From assembly GCF_014647875.1 (NCBI RefSeq), contig NZ_BMQA01000015.1:62001-126000 (forward strand): DNA of 64,000 nt, read 5' to 3'. Origin of the DNA: Streptomyces brasiliensis. GTDB lineage: Bacteria > Actinomycetota > Actinomycetes > Streptomycetales > Streptomycetaceae. Below are positions 17,161 through 25,358 of the stretch, in pieces. Positions within the stretch are counted from its first letter, which is position 1. The number at the start of each line of letters is the position of its first letter. Both the position numbers and the translations under genes were made by a program. The notes under the pieces were generated by a model. It had not been told where the DNA came from and searched no databases. It was given only the letters and a program-made list of their open reading frames with translations.

Positions 17161-17255
17161 CGATCACGTCGAGTGTTACGGCGCGACCATCACGTCGAGA
17201 CTTACGGCTCGACCGTCGTGCCAAGTCCTACTGCTTGACGATCGCGTCGATCCGC
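17152..17255. repeat. Four imperfect 26-bp tandem repeats joining two gene ends
   Basis: Units at 17152-17177, 17178-17203, 17204-17229 and 17230-17255, each beginning ACGGC/ACTGC and carrying (C)GA(C)xATCACGTCGA-like cores. Unit 1 covers the stop of the SDR gene and unit 4 covers the 3' end of the opposing aldo-keto reductase gene. Units 1 and 2 differ at 5 of 26 bases; units 3 and 4 are more divergent. Confidence 0.7.
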
Positions 17256-18220
17256 GCCAGTTCCTCGGCGTCGAAGTCCAGGTTGCGGACGGTCGCGACG
17301 CTGTCCTCGATCTGCTGCGGGCTGCTCGCGCCGACCAGGGCGGACGTCACCCGGCCGTCGCGCAGCACCCAGGCGAGGGCGAGCTGGGCCAGGGTCTGGC
17401 CGCGGCCCTTGGCGACCTCGTCGAGCGCCCGCAGCCGGCCGACCAGCTCCTCGGTAACGGCGTCCGAGTTCAGGAAGGGGCTGTCGCTCGCGGCGCGGGA
17501 GCCCTCGGGGATGCCGTCGAGGTAGCGGGTGGTGAGCAGGCCCTGCTCCAGCGGGGAGTAGGCGATGGAGCCGACCTGGAGCTCGTCGAGGGCGTCAAGG
17601 AGGCCCTCGTCCTCGGGACGGCGGTCCAGCATCGAGTAGCGGGGCTGGTGGATGAGCAGCGGGGTGCCCAGCTCGCCGAGGATGCGGGCGGCCTCGCGGG
17701 TCTGCTCCGCCGAGTAGTTGGAGACGCCGACGTAGAGCGCCTTGCCCTGCTGGACCGCCGAGTGCAGCGCGCCCATCGTCTCCTCGAGCGGAGTCTCCGG
17801 GTCGAAGCGGTGCGAGTAGAAGACGTCGACGTAGTCCAGGCCCATCCGGGTCAGGCTCTGGTCGAGCGAGGAGAGCAGGTACTTGCGCGAGCCCCATTCG
17901 CCGTACGGGCCGGGCCACATCAGGTAGCCGGCCTTGGTGGAGATGATCAGCTCGTCCCGGTACGGCGCGAAGTCGGCCGCGATCGCCTCACCGAGGGCCA
18001 GCTCGGCGGCGCCCGGCGGCGGGCCGTAGTTGTTGGCCAGGTCGAAGTGGGTGACGCCGAGGTCGAAGGCGCGGCGCAGGATGGCCCGCTGGGTCTCCGC
18101 GGGCCGGTCGGGGCCGAAGTTGTGCCACAGGCCGAGCGACAGCGCGGGAAGCTTGAGGCCGCTGCGGCCGGTGCGCCGGTAGGGCATGTCGGCGTAGCGG
18201 TCGGGGTGTGCGGTGTACAA
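17228..18220 (-). CDS. Aldo/keto reductase (MgrA / L-glyceraldehyde 3-phosphate reductase-like)
   Basis: A 330-residue NADPH-dependent aldo-keto reductase. The catalytic Asp and Tyr are in FDLANNYGPPPG, the Lys in ISTKAGYLMWPGPYGEWGSR, and the His in YVDVFYSHRFDPETP. The GPYGEWGSRK segment is characteristic of the MgrA/YghZ branch. TTG at 18220 is the start because TGGAG precedes it and the N-terminus MYTAHPDRYADMPYRRTGRS then fits the family. It is divergent from a LysR gene, its likely regulator. Confidence 0.9.
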   Translation of the reverse strand: MYTAHPDRYADMPYRRTGRSGLKLPALSLGLWHNFGPDRPAETQRAILRRAFDLGVTHFDLANNYGPPPGAAELALGEAIAADFAPYRDELIISTKAGYLMWPGPYGEWGSRKYLLSSLDQSLTRMGLDYVDVFYSHRFDPETPLEETMGALHSAVQQGKALYVGVSNYSAEQTREAARILGELGTPLLIHQPRYSMLDRRPEDEGLLDALDELQVGSIAYSPLEQGLLTTRYLDGIPEGSRAASDSPFLNSDAVTEELVGRLRALDEVAKGRGQTLAQLALAWVLRDGRVTSALVGASSPQQIEDSVATVRNLDFDAEELARIDAIVKQ

Positions 18221-18297
18221 CGCGACTCCAGAGGGGTTGGCACACGAACTACCGGTGCCACTCTTTCGCGAGGCGGGTGCAGAGGTCCAACAGGAGA

Positions 18298-18318
18298 ATC
18301 CGATGGAATTCAGCGGAT
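18298..18318. promoter_or_regulatory. LysR-type dyad ATCCG-N11-CGGAT
   Basis: A perfect 5-bp inverted repeat separated by 11 bases, ending 13 bases before the lysR-type ATG and lying in the 111-bp divergent gap with the aldo-keto reductase. It matches the T-N11-A layout bound by LysR regulators; bound protein would block the lysR start. Confidence 0.5.
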
Positions 18319-18331
18319 AGGCTTCTCAATC

Positions 18332-19246
18332 ATGGAACTGCGCCACCTCCAGCACTTCGTCGCGGTCGCCGAGGACCAGCATTTCACCCGGGCCGCGGAG
18401 CGGCTGATGGTCTCCCAGTCGGGGCTGTCGGCCTCGATCCGGGCGCTCGAGCGGGAGCTGCGGGCCCCGCTGTTCGTGCGCACCACCCGTCGGGTGACGC
18501 TCACCGAGGCCGGGCGGGCGCTGCTGGCCGAGGCGGAGCGGATCCTGGCCCAGGTGCGGACGGCCCACGAGGCGGTGGCGGCGGTGCAGGGCGTGCTGCG
18601 GGGCACGCTGGCGCTGGGCACGGAACAGTGCATCGCCGGGGTGCATGTGGCGGGGTTGCTGGCCGCGTTCCGGCGGCGGCATCCGGACGTGGAGATCCGG
18701 CTGCGGCAGGAAGGCTCGGGCGCGCTGGCCGAGGAGGTCGCGGCCGGACGGCTCGACCTGGCCTTCGCCTACCGCACCCAGGACGACACGGACCAGCTGC
18801 GGTCGGTGGCGCTGACGAGCGAGCCGGCGACCGTGCTGTGCCACCCGGACCACCCGCTCGCCGCCGCGGGGGCGGCGCTCACGCCGCAGGACGTGGCCGG
18901 CGAGGTGTTCGTCGACTTCCATCCGGACTGGGGCCCGCGCCGCACCACGGACGCCGCGTTCGCCGCGGCGGGAGTGCGCCGTACGGTCGCGCTGGAGGTG
19001 AACGACGTGCACAGCCTCCTGGACCTGATCGACGAGAACCTCGGCATCGCCGCCGTACCCCGGCATTTCCGGCACAAGCGGCCCTCGCTCACGGCGCTCC
19101 CGCTGAAGGGCATGGGCGAGGCGGAGTACGAGACGGTCGCCCTGCTGCCTCCGGAGCGGTCCACCAGCCCGGCGGCACGGGCGCTGATCATGCTGCTCGA
19201 AACAGGGGACCTGGCAACACCCCAGGGCGGGGCCCACCCCTCCTGA
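18332..19246 (+). CDS. LysR-family transcriptional regulator
   Basis: A 304-residue regulator with an N-terminal winged helix-turn-helix (MELRHLQHFVAVAEDQHFTR, AAERLMVSQSGLSASIRALE) and a LysR substrate-binding domain from about residue 90 (GTLALGTEQCIAGVHVAGLL to the end). It is divergent from the aldo-keto reductase gene, the usual arrangement of target and regulator. The inducer is unknown. Confidence 0.92.
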   Translation: MELRHLQHFVAVAEDQHFTRAAERLMVSQSGLSASIRALERELRAPLFVRTTRRVTLTEAGRALLAEAERILAQVRTAHEAVAAVQGVLRGTLALGTEQCIAGVHVAGLLAAFRRRHPDVEIRLRQEGSGALAEEVAAGRLDLAFAYRTQDDTDQLRSVALTSEPATVLCHPDHPLAAAGAALTPQDVAGEVFVDFHPDWGPRRTTDAAFAAAGVRRTVALEVNDVHSLLDLIDENLGIAAVPRHFRHKRPSLTALPLKGMGEAEYETVALLPPERSTSPAARALIMLLETGDLATPQGGAHPS

Positions 19247-19312
19247 CCTCGCCGTCCGGCCGCCGCAGACTCGTGACCGTCCCGATGACGACCACGGTCT
19301 GGAGTACGGAAG

Positions 19313-20812
19313 ATGGCGGAACACACACGACGGAGCGTGCTGCGCGGCGCGGCGGGGATCGCGGCGGCGGGCGCTCTCGTCGGCACGACGAACCTTCCGG
19401 CGGCGGCCCGGACCCGGGAATCGACGGATCGTCACTGTCCCTTTCTGGAGGGCGCGTTCATGCCCGTCACCGAAGAACTGACGGCCTTCGACCTGCCGGT
19501 CACCGGCCGTATCCCGCGCGAGCTGAACGGCCGGCTCCTGCGCAACGGCCCCAACGTGCTGGGACTCGAGGATCCCCGCGCCCACCACTGGATGCTCGGT
19601 GACGGCATGGTGCACGGGGTGCGGCTGCGCGACGGGCGGGCCGAGTGGTACCGCAACCGCTGGGTGCGCTCCTCCCAGGTGGCGAAGAAGCTCGGCGAGT
19701 TCTACCCGGGCCCCGTCCCGCCGGACGACTTCGCCTGCAACACACATGTGATCCCCTACCGGGGGAGGATCCTCGCGCTCCAGGAGAGCGGACCGCTGCC
19801 GTACGAGCTCGACGGCGAGCTGAACACCGTGGGCACGTACGACTTCCGGGGCACCCTGGAGGGCGCGTTCACGGCGCACACGAAGTACGACGCCGAGGCC
19901 GGTGAGCTGCACGCCCTCGCCTACTACCCGACCTGGGACCACGTCCGGCACCTCGTCGTGGACCCCTCGGGCCGGGTGGCGCGCACGACCCGGATCCCGG
20001 TGCCGGACGCGCCGATGATGCACGACTTCGCGCTCACCGCGAAGCACGTCGTCGTCTTCGACATCCCGATCACCTTCGATCCGGCGGCGGCCGAGCGCGG
20101 CGACCCGGTGCCGTACGTCTGGAACCGCCAACACCCCTCGCGGGTGGGCGTGATGCCCCGGACCGGGGGTGCGGTGCGCTGGTTCGAGGTGGATCCGGTC
20201 TTCTACTCGCACACCCTCAACGCGTACGACGAGGGGTCGTCCGTGGTCGTGGACGTCACGACGTACCCGGCGCCCTTCTACGCGGCCGGCCGTGGCACGG
20301 ACGGACCGTCCGCGAACGGCACCGGCAGGCTCGAACGCTGGACGGTGGACCTGCGTCACGGACGTGTACGGCAACGGACACTGGACGACCGGCCGCAGGA
20401 ATTCCCGCGCGTGAACGAGGCGTTGGTCTCCCGGCGCCACCGGTACGGCTACTCGGCCGCAGCCGCCGACATGTCGGTCGCGTATCTGACGACGGCGGAC
20501 GGCAACCCGCCCGACCGCGCCTTCTCCAACGCGCTCATCAAGCACGACCTGCTGCGCGACAGCACCCAGGTGCACCGGCTGCCGAAGGGCGCGGCGGCGG
20601 GCGAGGCGGTGTTCGTGCCACGCGACCCGGCGGACCGGCGTGCGGCCGAGGACGACGGATACGCCGTCGCGTACGTCCACAACCCGGACCGCGGAGCCGC
20701 CGACCTGGTGATCCTCTCCGCGCTGGACTTCACCGGCGAACCGGTGGCCCGGGTGCATCTGCCGGGGAGGGTGCCGCTCGGCTTCCACGGGAGCTGGATT
20801 CCGGACGCGTGA
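19313..20812 (+). CDS. Secreted carotenoid oxygenase (Tat signal)
   Basis: A 499-residue non-haem iron oxygenase of the carotenoid cleavage/RPE65/lignostilbene family. Candidate iron-binding and supporting His residues are in FTAHTKYD, YPTWDHVRH, MMHDFAL, FYSHTLNAYD and GFHGSW, and RNGPN near residue 80 is a family hallmark. The N-terminus has a Tat signal (TRRSVLRG followed by an Ala-rich stretch to AAAR), so the enzyme is probably exported folded with its iron. No carotenoid genes are nearby, so the substrate may be a stilbene, an apocarotenoid or an aromatic alkene. A DinB-like gene follows after 16 bp. Confidence 0.9.
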   Translation: MAEHTRRSVLRGAAGIAAAGALVGTTNLPAAARTRESTDRHCPFLEGAFMPVTEELTAFDLPVTGRIPRELNGRLLRNGPNVLGLEDPRAHHWMLGDGMVHGVRLRDGRAEWYRNRWVRSSQVAKKLGEFYPGPVPPDDFACNTHVIPYRGRILALQESGPLPYELDGELNTVGTYDFRGTLEGAFTAHTKYDAEAGELHALAYYPTWDHVRHLVVDPSGRVARTTRIPVPDAPMMHDFALTAKHVVVFDIPITFDPAAAERGDPVPYVWNRQHPSRVGVMPRTGGAVRWFEVDPVFYSHTLNAYDEGSSVVVDVTTYPAPFYAAGRGTDGPSANGTGRLERWTVDLRHGRVRQRTLDDRPQEFPRVNEALVSRRHRYGYSAAAADMSVAYLTTADGNPPDRAFSNALIKHDLLRDSTQVHRLPKGAAAGEAVFVPRDPADRRAAEDDGYAVAYVHNPDRGAADLVILSALDFTGEPVARVHLPGRVPLGFHGSWIPDA

Positions 20813-20828
20813 GCGGCGTCGATGCGCG

Positions 20829-21356
20829 ATGGTGGACGTCATGCATGCAAAGGACATCCTCATCGACGGCTACGGCCGTATCCAGGAAGAAGTCCACGCG
20901 GTCGTCGACGGCCTGGGCCCCGACGACCTCAACACCCGGCCCGCCCCCGACGCCAACTCCATCGCCTGGCTCGTCTGGCATCTCGCGCGGGTCCAGGACG
21001 ACCACGTAGCCGACGCCTTCGGACTCGACCAGGTGTGGCTGGCGCAGGACTGGGAGAAGCGGTTCGGGCTCGGCCTGCCGCGGCACGACATCGGGTACGG
21101 GCACAGCGCGGCGAAGGTCGCCAAGGTACGGGTCGACTCCGCCGAGCTGCTGACCGGGTACTACGACGCCGTGCACGAGCAGACGCTCGGGGTACTGCGC
21201 GAGTTGGCCGCCAAGGATCTCGAACGCATCGTGGACGAGCGCTGGGATCCGCCGGTCAGCCTGGGCGTGCGGCTGGTCAGCGTCCTGTCCGACGACCTTC
21301 AGCACGTCGGACAGGCCGCCTACCTGCGGGGGCTGCTGCAGAGCGCGGCGGCGTAA
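20829..21356 (+). CDS. DinB-family (mycothiol transferase-like) protein
   Basis: A 175-residue four-helix protein of the DinB/YfiT superfamily, whose actinobacterial members include mycothiol-dependent transferases. Metal-binding His candidates are in SIAWLVWHLARVQDDH and SDDLQHVGQAAYLRG. The ATG at 20841 (MHAKDIL) has a better ribosome site (GGTGGA) than the one at 20829. It lies 16 bp after the carotenoid oxygenase gene and is probably co-transcribed. Its last 37 bp overlap the convergent adenosine deaminase gene. Confidence 0.82.
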   Translation: MVDVMHAKDILIDGYGRIQEEVHAVVDGLGPDDLNTRPAPDANSIAWLVWHLARVQDDHVADAFGLDQVWLAQDWEKRFGLGLPRHDIGYGHSAAKVAKVRVDSAELLTGYYDAVHEQTLGVLRELAAKDLERIVDERWDPPVSLGVRLVSVLSDDLQHVGQAAYLRGLLQSAAA

Positions 21357-22408
21357 CCCGGCAGGATCACGTCCTCGATGAGGGCCCTGCGCTCGTCGAA
21401 CGGGATGAACGCGCTCTTGACGGCGTTCACCGTGACCGTGCGCAGGTCCTCGAGACTCCAGCCGGCCTCCTCGACCAGCAGGGACATCTCCCGGGTCATC
21501 GTCGTGCCGGACACCAGCCGGTTGTCGGTGTTGAGGGTGACCCGGAAGCCGAGGTCCTTCAGGGCCGTGATCGGGTGCTCGGCGACGGAGGTCGCGCACC
21601 CGGTCTGCAGGTTGGACGTCGGACACATCTCCAGCGCGATACGGCGGTCGCGGACCCAGCCCGCGAGACGGCCGAGCTTGCCGTCGACGATGTCCTCGGT
21701 GAGACGCACACCGTGGCCGATGCGCTGGGCGCCGCACAGCCGGACGGCCTGGTGGATGCTGGGCAGGCCGTGCGCCTCGCCGGCGTGGATGGTGAAGGGC
21801 ACGCTCTCGCGACGCAGATGTTCAAAGGCGTCCAGGTGGTCGGCGGCCGGGAAGCCGTCCTCGGCACCGGCGATGTCGAAGCCGACCACGCCGGCGTCAC
21901 GGTAGGCGACGGCCAGGTCGGCGGCCTCGCGGACGCGGTCGAACATACGCATGCCGCACAGCAGGGTGCCGACGCGGACCGGCGTGCCCGCGGCGGCCGC
22001 CTTGGCCACGCCGGCGGCGAGGCCCTCCTGCACGGTCTCCACGACCTCGCTCAACGACAGCCCGCCCTTCGTGTTCAGCTCGGGGGCGTAGCGCACCTCG
22101 GCGTAGACGACGCCGTCGGCGGCGAGGTCGAGGACGTACTCCTCAGCCGTGCGCAGCAGGCCCTCGCGGGACTGCATCACGGCGAGGGTGTGCTCGAAGG
22201 TGGCTATGTAGCGGACCAGATCGCCGGAGTTGGCGGCGTCGAAGTACCAGGCGGCCAGCTCGTCGGGGTCGGTGGTGGGCAGGGTGTGGCCGACCGCGGC
22301 CGCAAGTTCGACGACGGTGGCGGGGCGCAGGCCGCCGTCGAGATGGTCGTGCAGGACGGCCTTGGGAAGCCGGCGGAGCGTGTCGGTGCCGATGCTGGGC
22401 GCGGTCAT
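21320..22408 (-). CDS. add: Adenosine deaminase
   Basis: Deaminates adenosine (and deoxyadenosine) to inosine in purine salvage. The 362-residue protein contains the zinc His pair in LHDHLDGG, the purine-binding and catalytic HAGEAHGLPS, the His of IGHGVRLTED and the Asp pair region LNTDNRLVSG. The ATG is at 22408. The 3' end overlaps the opposing DinB-like gene by 37 bp, so its last dozen codons (GYAAALCSSPRR) lie within that coding sequence. A VOC gene sits 42 bp upstream on the same strand. Confidence 0.93.
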   Translation of the reverse strand: MTAPSIGTDTLRRLPKAVLHDHLDGGLRPATVVELAAAVGHTLPTTDPDELAAWYFDAANSGDLVRYIATFEHTLAVMQSREGLLRTAEEYVLDLAADGVVYAEVRYAPELNTKGGLSLSEVVETVQEGLAAGVAKAAAAGTPVRVGTLLCGMRMFDRVREAADLAVAYRDAGVVGFDIAGAEDGFPAADHLDAFEHLRRESVPFTIHAGEAHGLPSIHQAVRLCGAQRIGHGVRLTEDIVDGKLGRLAGWVRDRRIALEMCPTSNLQTGCATSVAEHPITALKDLGFRVTLNTDNRLVSGTTMTREMSLLVEEAGWSLEDLRTVTVNAVKSAFIPFDERRALIEDVILPGYAAALCSSPRR

Positions 22409-22450
22409 GGGCGTGGTTCCTCGGGCGATGGTGCGGTGGGTGTGGGTGGA

Positions 22451-22846
22451 TCAGTGGGCTGCGGGCTGGAGGAGGTCCCAGCGGTTGCCGTAGAGGTCCT
22501 GGAAGACGGCGACAGTGCCGTACGGCTCGTGACGCGGCTCCTCCAGGAAGGCCACGCCGGCGGCGAGCATCCGGGCGTGCTCGCGGGCGAAGTCGTCGGT
22601 GTGCAGGAAGAAGCCGACCCGCCCGCCGGTCTGGTCACCGACCCGGGCGCGCTGGTCCACGTCCTTGGCCCGGGCGAGCAGCAGTCCGGTGCCGGTGCTC
22701 TCGGGACCGGGCTCGACGACGACCCAGCGCGAGCCGTCCGGCCGGGGCGTGTCCTCGGCGAGCCGGAATCCGAGGGCTTCGGTGTAGAAGCGGATCGCCT
22801 CGTCGTAGTCACCGACGACAAGGGTGACCAGGGCTACGCGTCGCAT
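22451..22846 (-). CDS. Glyoxalase/bleomycin-resistance (VOC) family protein
   Basis: A 131-residue two-module VOC protein: MRRVALVTLVVGDYDEAIRF, then FYTEALGFRLAEDTP, then GGRVGFFLHTDDFAREHARM and YGTVAVFQDLYGNRWDLLQP. The last segment is the conserved FxDPxGNxWxL region. The ATG at 22846 is preceded by GAAAGG. It probably shares a transcript with add. The substrate is unknown. Confidence 0.88.
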   Translation of the reverse strand: MRRVALVTLVVGDYDEAIRFYTEALGFRLAEDTPRPDGSRWVVVEPGPESTGTGLLLARAKDVDQRARVGDQTGGRVGFFLHTDDFAREHARMLAAGVAFLEEPRHEPYGTVAVFQDLYGNRWDLLQPAAH

Positions 22847-22941
22847 CGGGGCCTTTCGGTGAGAATCGACAGCGCGTGAGGTTATACGTAAAACGTAGCG
22901 GACGCCAGTTCCCTTCGGGCCGGCGCCGAGGGGGATTCCCG

Positions 22942-23871
22942 TCAGCCGCTTTCTTCGCCCTGTGCGACCTCCACCCGGTGGTGGAAGTCGAGCATCCCGG
23001 TCGTCGAGGCGAGGCAGGAGACGCCTGTGCAGGCGATCAGGAGCGCGGCGATCCAGGGGGCGGCACGGGGCGGGACGCGGGGGGTGGACAGGAGAGCCTG
23101 GACTCGGCGCGGGACAGGACCCGTCGCCGCGCCGGGGACGAAGTCGGGGCGCTCCATGCCGCCCGCCTGCCCGGCGAGGGCCGCGCGGGCGATGGCCCGT
23201 GCGGTCAGGCGCCGGTCGCCGACCGCGGTGGCGGCGGCCTCGTCGGCGGCCCGTTCGGCGGCGAGCCGGACGGTCGCGCGGACGCGGCGCAGCGCCGGGT
23301 GACAGTGGGCGGCCAGCTCCGCGGCGGCGAGGAAGTAGTGGTGGCCGCCGTCGTTGTGAGCGCGCTCGTGCGCGAACAGCGCCTCGCGTTCGGCCGCGTC
23401 CAGACTGCGCAGCATCGCGGTCGTGACGACGATGCGATGCGGCCGCCCGGGCAGCGCGTATGCGTCGGCCCGCGGTGAGTCGACCACGCACAGGTCGCCC
23501 GCGGCGGGCGCGCGCCCGGCCTCCGTACGCGCCGCGCGGAAGGCCCGGGTCTGGCGCAGCACCGAGCGCACCAGGGTCGCCGCGCACACGGCGAGCACAC
23601 CGACGGAGGTCACGGCGGCCGGGACGACGAGGACGTCCGACGCGGTGTGGAGTGGGTGGACCAGCTCACCGAGGGCCGCGAAGACGGGCAGTTCGAGCAG
23701 CCCGGTGAGGACGAACGCGCCCAGCGCGGCCAGCGAGCAGACCGCGAGGACGACCGCGACGGCGATGATCGCCCACAGTGCCGTCATGGGCGCGAGCCGG
23801 TCCAGGGCGCGCCGAGCCAGCGCCGGCAGGGCGTACGGCAGCAGGAGGGGCAGGAGCAGCAGTGCCGTCAT
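22942..23871 (-). CDS. M56 (BlaR1/MecR1-like) membrane metallopeptidase
   Basis: A 309-residue membrane protease. Helices flank a cytoplasmic zinc-protease domain with the HExxH motif AHERAH (FAHERAHNDGGHHYFLA) and the helper region AERAADEAA. There is no C-terminal penicillin-binding sensor domain. The start ATG overlaps the BlaI-type stop (ATGA), so the two are translationally coupled. By family precedent the protease inactivates the BlaI repressor on an unknown signal. Confidence 0.88.
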   Translation of the reverse strand: MTALLLLPLLLPYALPALARRALDRLAPMTALWAIIAVAVVLAVCSLAALGAFVLTGLLELPVFAALGELVHPLHTASDVLVVPAAVTSVGVLAVCAATLVRSVLRQTRAFRAARTEAGRAPAAGDLCVVDSPRADAYALPGRPHRIVVTTAMLRSLDAAEREALFAHERAHNDGGHHYFLAAAELAAHCHPALRRVRATVRLAAERAADEAAATAVGDRRLTARAIARAALAGQAGGMERPDFVPGAATGPVPRRVQALLSTPRVPPRAAPWIAALLIACTGVSCLASTTGMLDFHHRVEVAQGEESG

Positions 23872-24239
23872 CGTTCACCGGGTTCGAGCAGGTCGCGCAG
23901 CACGCGCTCGTCGTCCGGGCTGAGCTGGGCGACGAAGCGGGCGAGCACCGTCTCCCGGTCGTTGTCGCGGTCGAGCTCGGTGTGCATCCGGCGGGCGGTG
24001 AGGCCCTGGGCGTCCTGGACCGGGAAGTAGGCGAAGCCGCGGCCCTGGCGGCACCGGCCCACCACGCCCTTGTCGTACAGCCGGGTCAGGATCGTGGTCA
24101 CCGTGGTGCGCGCGAGGTCCGCGCCGAGGCTCTGCTGCACCTGGCCGGGCGTCTGCGGCACTCCGGCGGCCCAGAGGGCGGCCATGACGCTCGCCTCGAG
24201 CTCGCCGGCCGGCCGGCGTTCGTCCTTCGAGTCGGCCAT
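23868..24239 (-). CDS. BlaI/MecI-family repressor
   Basis: A 123-residue winged-helix repressor: LEASVMAALWAAGVPQTPGQ, VQQSLGADLARTTVTTILTR, LYDKGVVGRCRQGRGFAYFP. The C-terminal dimerisation helices follow. The ATG at 24239 is chosen because upstream frame extension enters the promoter region. It is the first gene of a two-gene operon with the M56 peptidase. A CTAC-N6-GTAG dyad lies 45 bp upstream and may be its operator. Confidence 0.9.
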   Translation of the reverse strand: MADSKDERRPAGELEASVMAALWAAGVPQTPGQVQQSLGADLARTTVTTILTRLYDKGVVGRCRQGRGFAYFPVQDAQGLTARRMHTELDRDNDRETVLARFVAQLSPDDERVLRDLLEPGER

Positions 24240-24283
24240 GGGAACGTTCCTCACCCGTCTTCGTCCATCGTCCGGTGGACCGT

Positions 24284-24297
24284 CTACGCGATTGTAG
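24284..24297. promoter_or_regulatory. Candidate BlaI operator (CTAC-N6-GTAG)
   Basis: An inverted repeat CTAC (24284-24287) and GTAG (24294-24297) upstream of the BlaI/M56 operon; on the minus strand it reads GACTACAATCGCGTAGAC, resembling the TACA-containing half sites of BlaI operators. A single weak dyad. Confidence 0.4.
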
Positions 24298-24421
24298 TCA
24301 AACGGGTCGCCGCCGTACGGCGGTGCCCGCACGCCCATTATGGGAGAGGCCGTACGGGAGGGTTCCTGGCCCTGGCCGACGTCACCGCCGTACTGCCACC
24401 GAAGCCGGCCGGTCCGGCCGG

Positions 24422-25327
24422 TCAGCCGCTCTGCGTACGCAGCGTGTTCAGCCGGGCCAGCTCGCCCTCGGTGAGCCGCAGCGCGCCCGCGGCGACGTTC
24501 TCGACGAGGTGGTCGGGGTTCCCGGTGCCGGGGATGGCGAGCACATGGGCGCCCCGGTGCAGTGTCCAGGCGATCCTGACCTGGGCCGGGGTCGCCCCGT
24601 GTGCTTGGGCGACGGCCCGCACCTCGTCGTCGGCGTGGTCGGCGGCACCGTGGTCCCCGCCCTCACCGGCCACGGAGTAGAAGGGCACGAACGCGATGCC
24701 CCGTTCGCCGCAGATGCGCAGCATCTCGTCGTCGCCGGGCAGGGACAGGTCGAGCACGTACCGGTTCTGCACGCACACCACCGGGGCGATCTCCAGCGCC
24801 TCCTCGAGGTGGCGCGGCTGGACGGCGGAGATGCCGAGGTGCCGGACCAGGCCCGCCTCCCGCAGTTCGGCGAGGGCGCCGAAGTGCTCGGCGATGGAGT
24901 CCTGGCGCATCCTGCGCAGGTTGACGACGTCGAGGTGGTCGCGGCCGAGCTGGCGCAGGTTCTCCTCGACGTGGCCGCGCAGCTCGTCGGGCCGGGCCGA
25001 GGCGCCCCACTCGCCGCGGTAGTCGCGGTAGGGGCCGACCTTCGTGACGATGACCAGGTCGTCGGGGTACGGACCGAGCGCGCTGTTGATGATCTCGTTG
25101 GCCGAGCGCAGGGACGAGAAGTAGAAGGCGGCCGTGTCGATGTGGTTGACGCCGAGCTCGACCGCCCTGCGCAGCACGGCGATCGAACGTTCCCGGTCGC
25201 TCGGCGTCCCGTGGTGGAAGGCGGCACTGCCCGTCAGCCGCATCGCGCCGAAGCCGACGCGGTTGACGGTCAGGTCGCCGAGTTTCCAGCTGCCCGCGGC
25301 GTCCGCGGTGATCGCTCCGGAGGTCAT
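24422..25327 (-). CDS. Aldo/keto reductase
   Basis: An aldo-keto reductase of about 300 residues. Asp and Tyr are in HIDTAAFYFSSLRSANEII, the Lys in VIVTKVGPYRDYRGEWG, and IPGTGNPDHLVENVAAG is the C-terminal cofactor site. The usual catalytic His segment reads LDVVNLRRMRQDS, with Asn-Leu-Arg in place of the common xxxHxx, as in the YdbC-like oxidoreductase branch. The start is ATG 25327 (MTSGAITAD) or GTG 25345. It lies between the BlaI promoter region and the chitinase with no clear partner. Confidence 0.85.
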   Translation of the reverse strand: MTSGAITADAAGSWKLGDLTVNRVGFGAMRLTGSAAFHHGTPSDRERSIAVLRRAVELGVNHIDTAAFYFSSLRSANEIINSALGPYPDDLVIVTKVGPYRDYRGEWGASARPDELRGHVEENLRQLGRDHLDVVNLRRMRQDSIAEHFGALAELREAGLVRHLGISAVQPRHLEEALEIAPVVCVQNRYVLDLSLPGDDEMLRICGERGIAFVPFYSVAGEGGDHGAADHADDEVRAVAQAHGATPAQVRIAWTLHRGAHVLAIPGTGNPDHLVENVAAGALRLTEGELARLNTLRTQSG

Positions 25328-25358
25328 CGGCGGAGTCTCGCACACGAGCGGCTCGACG

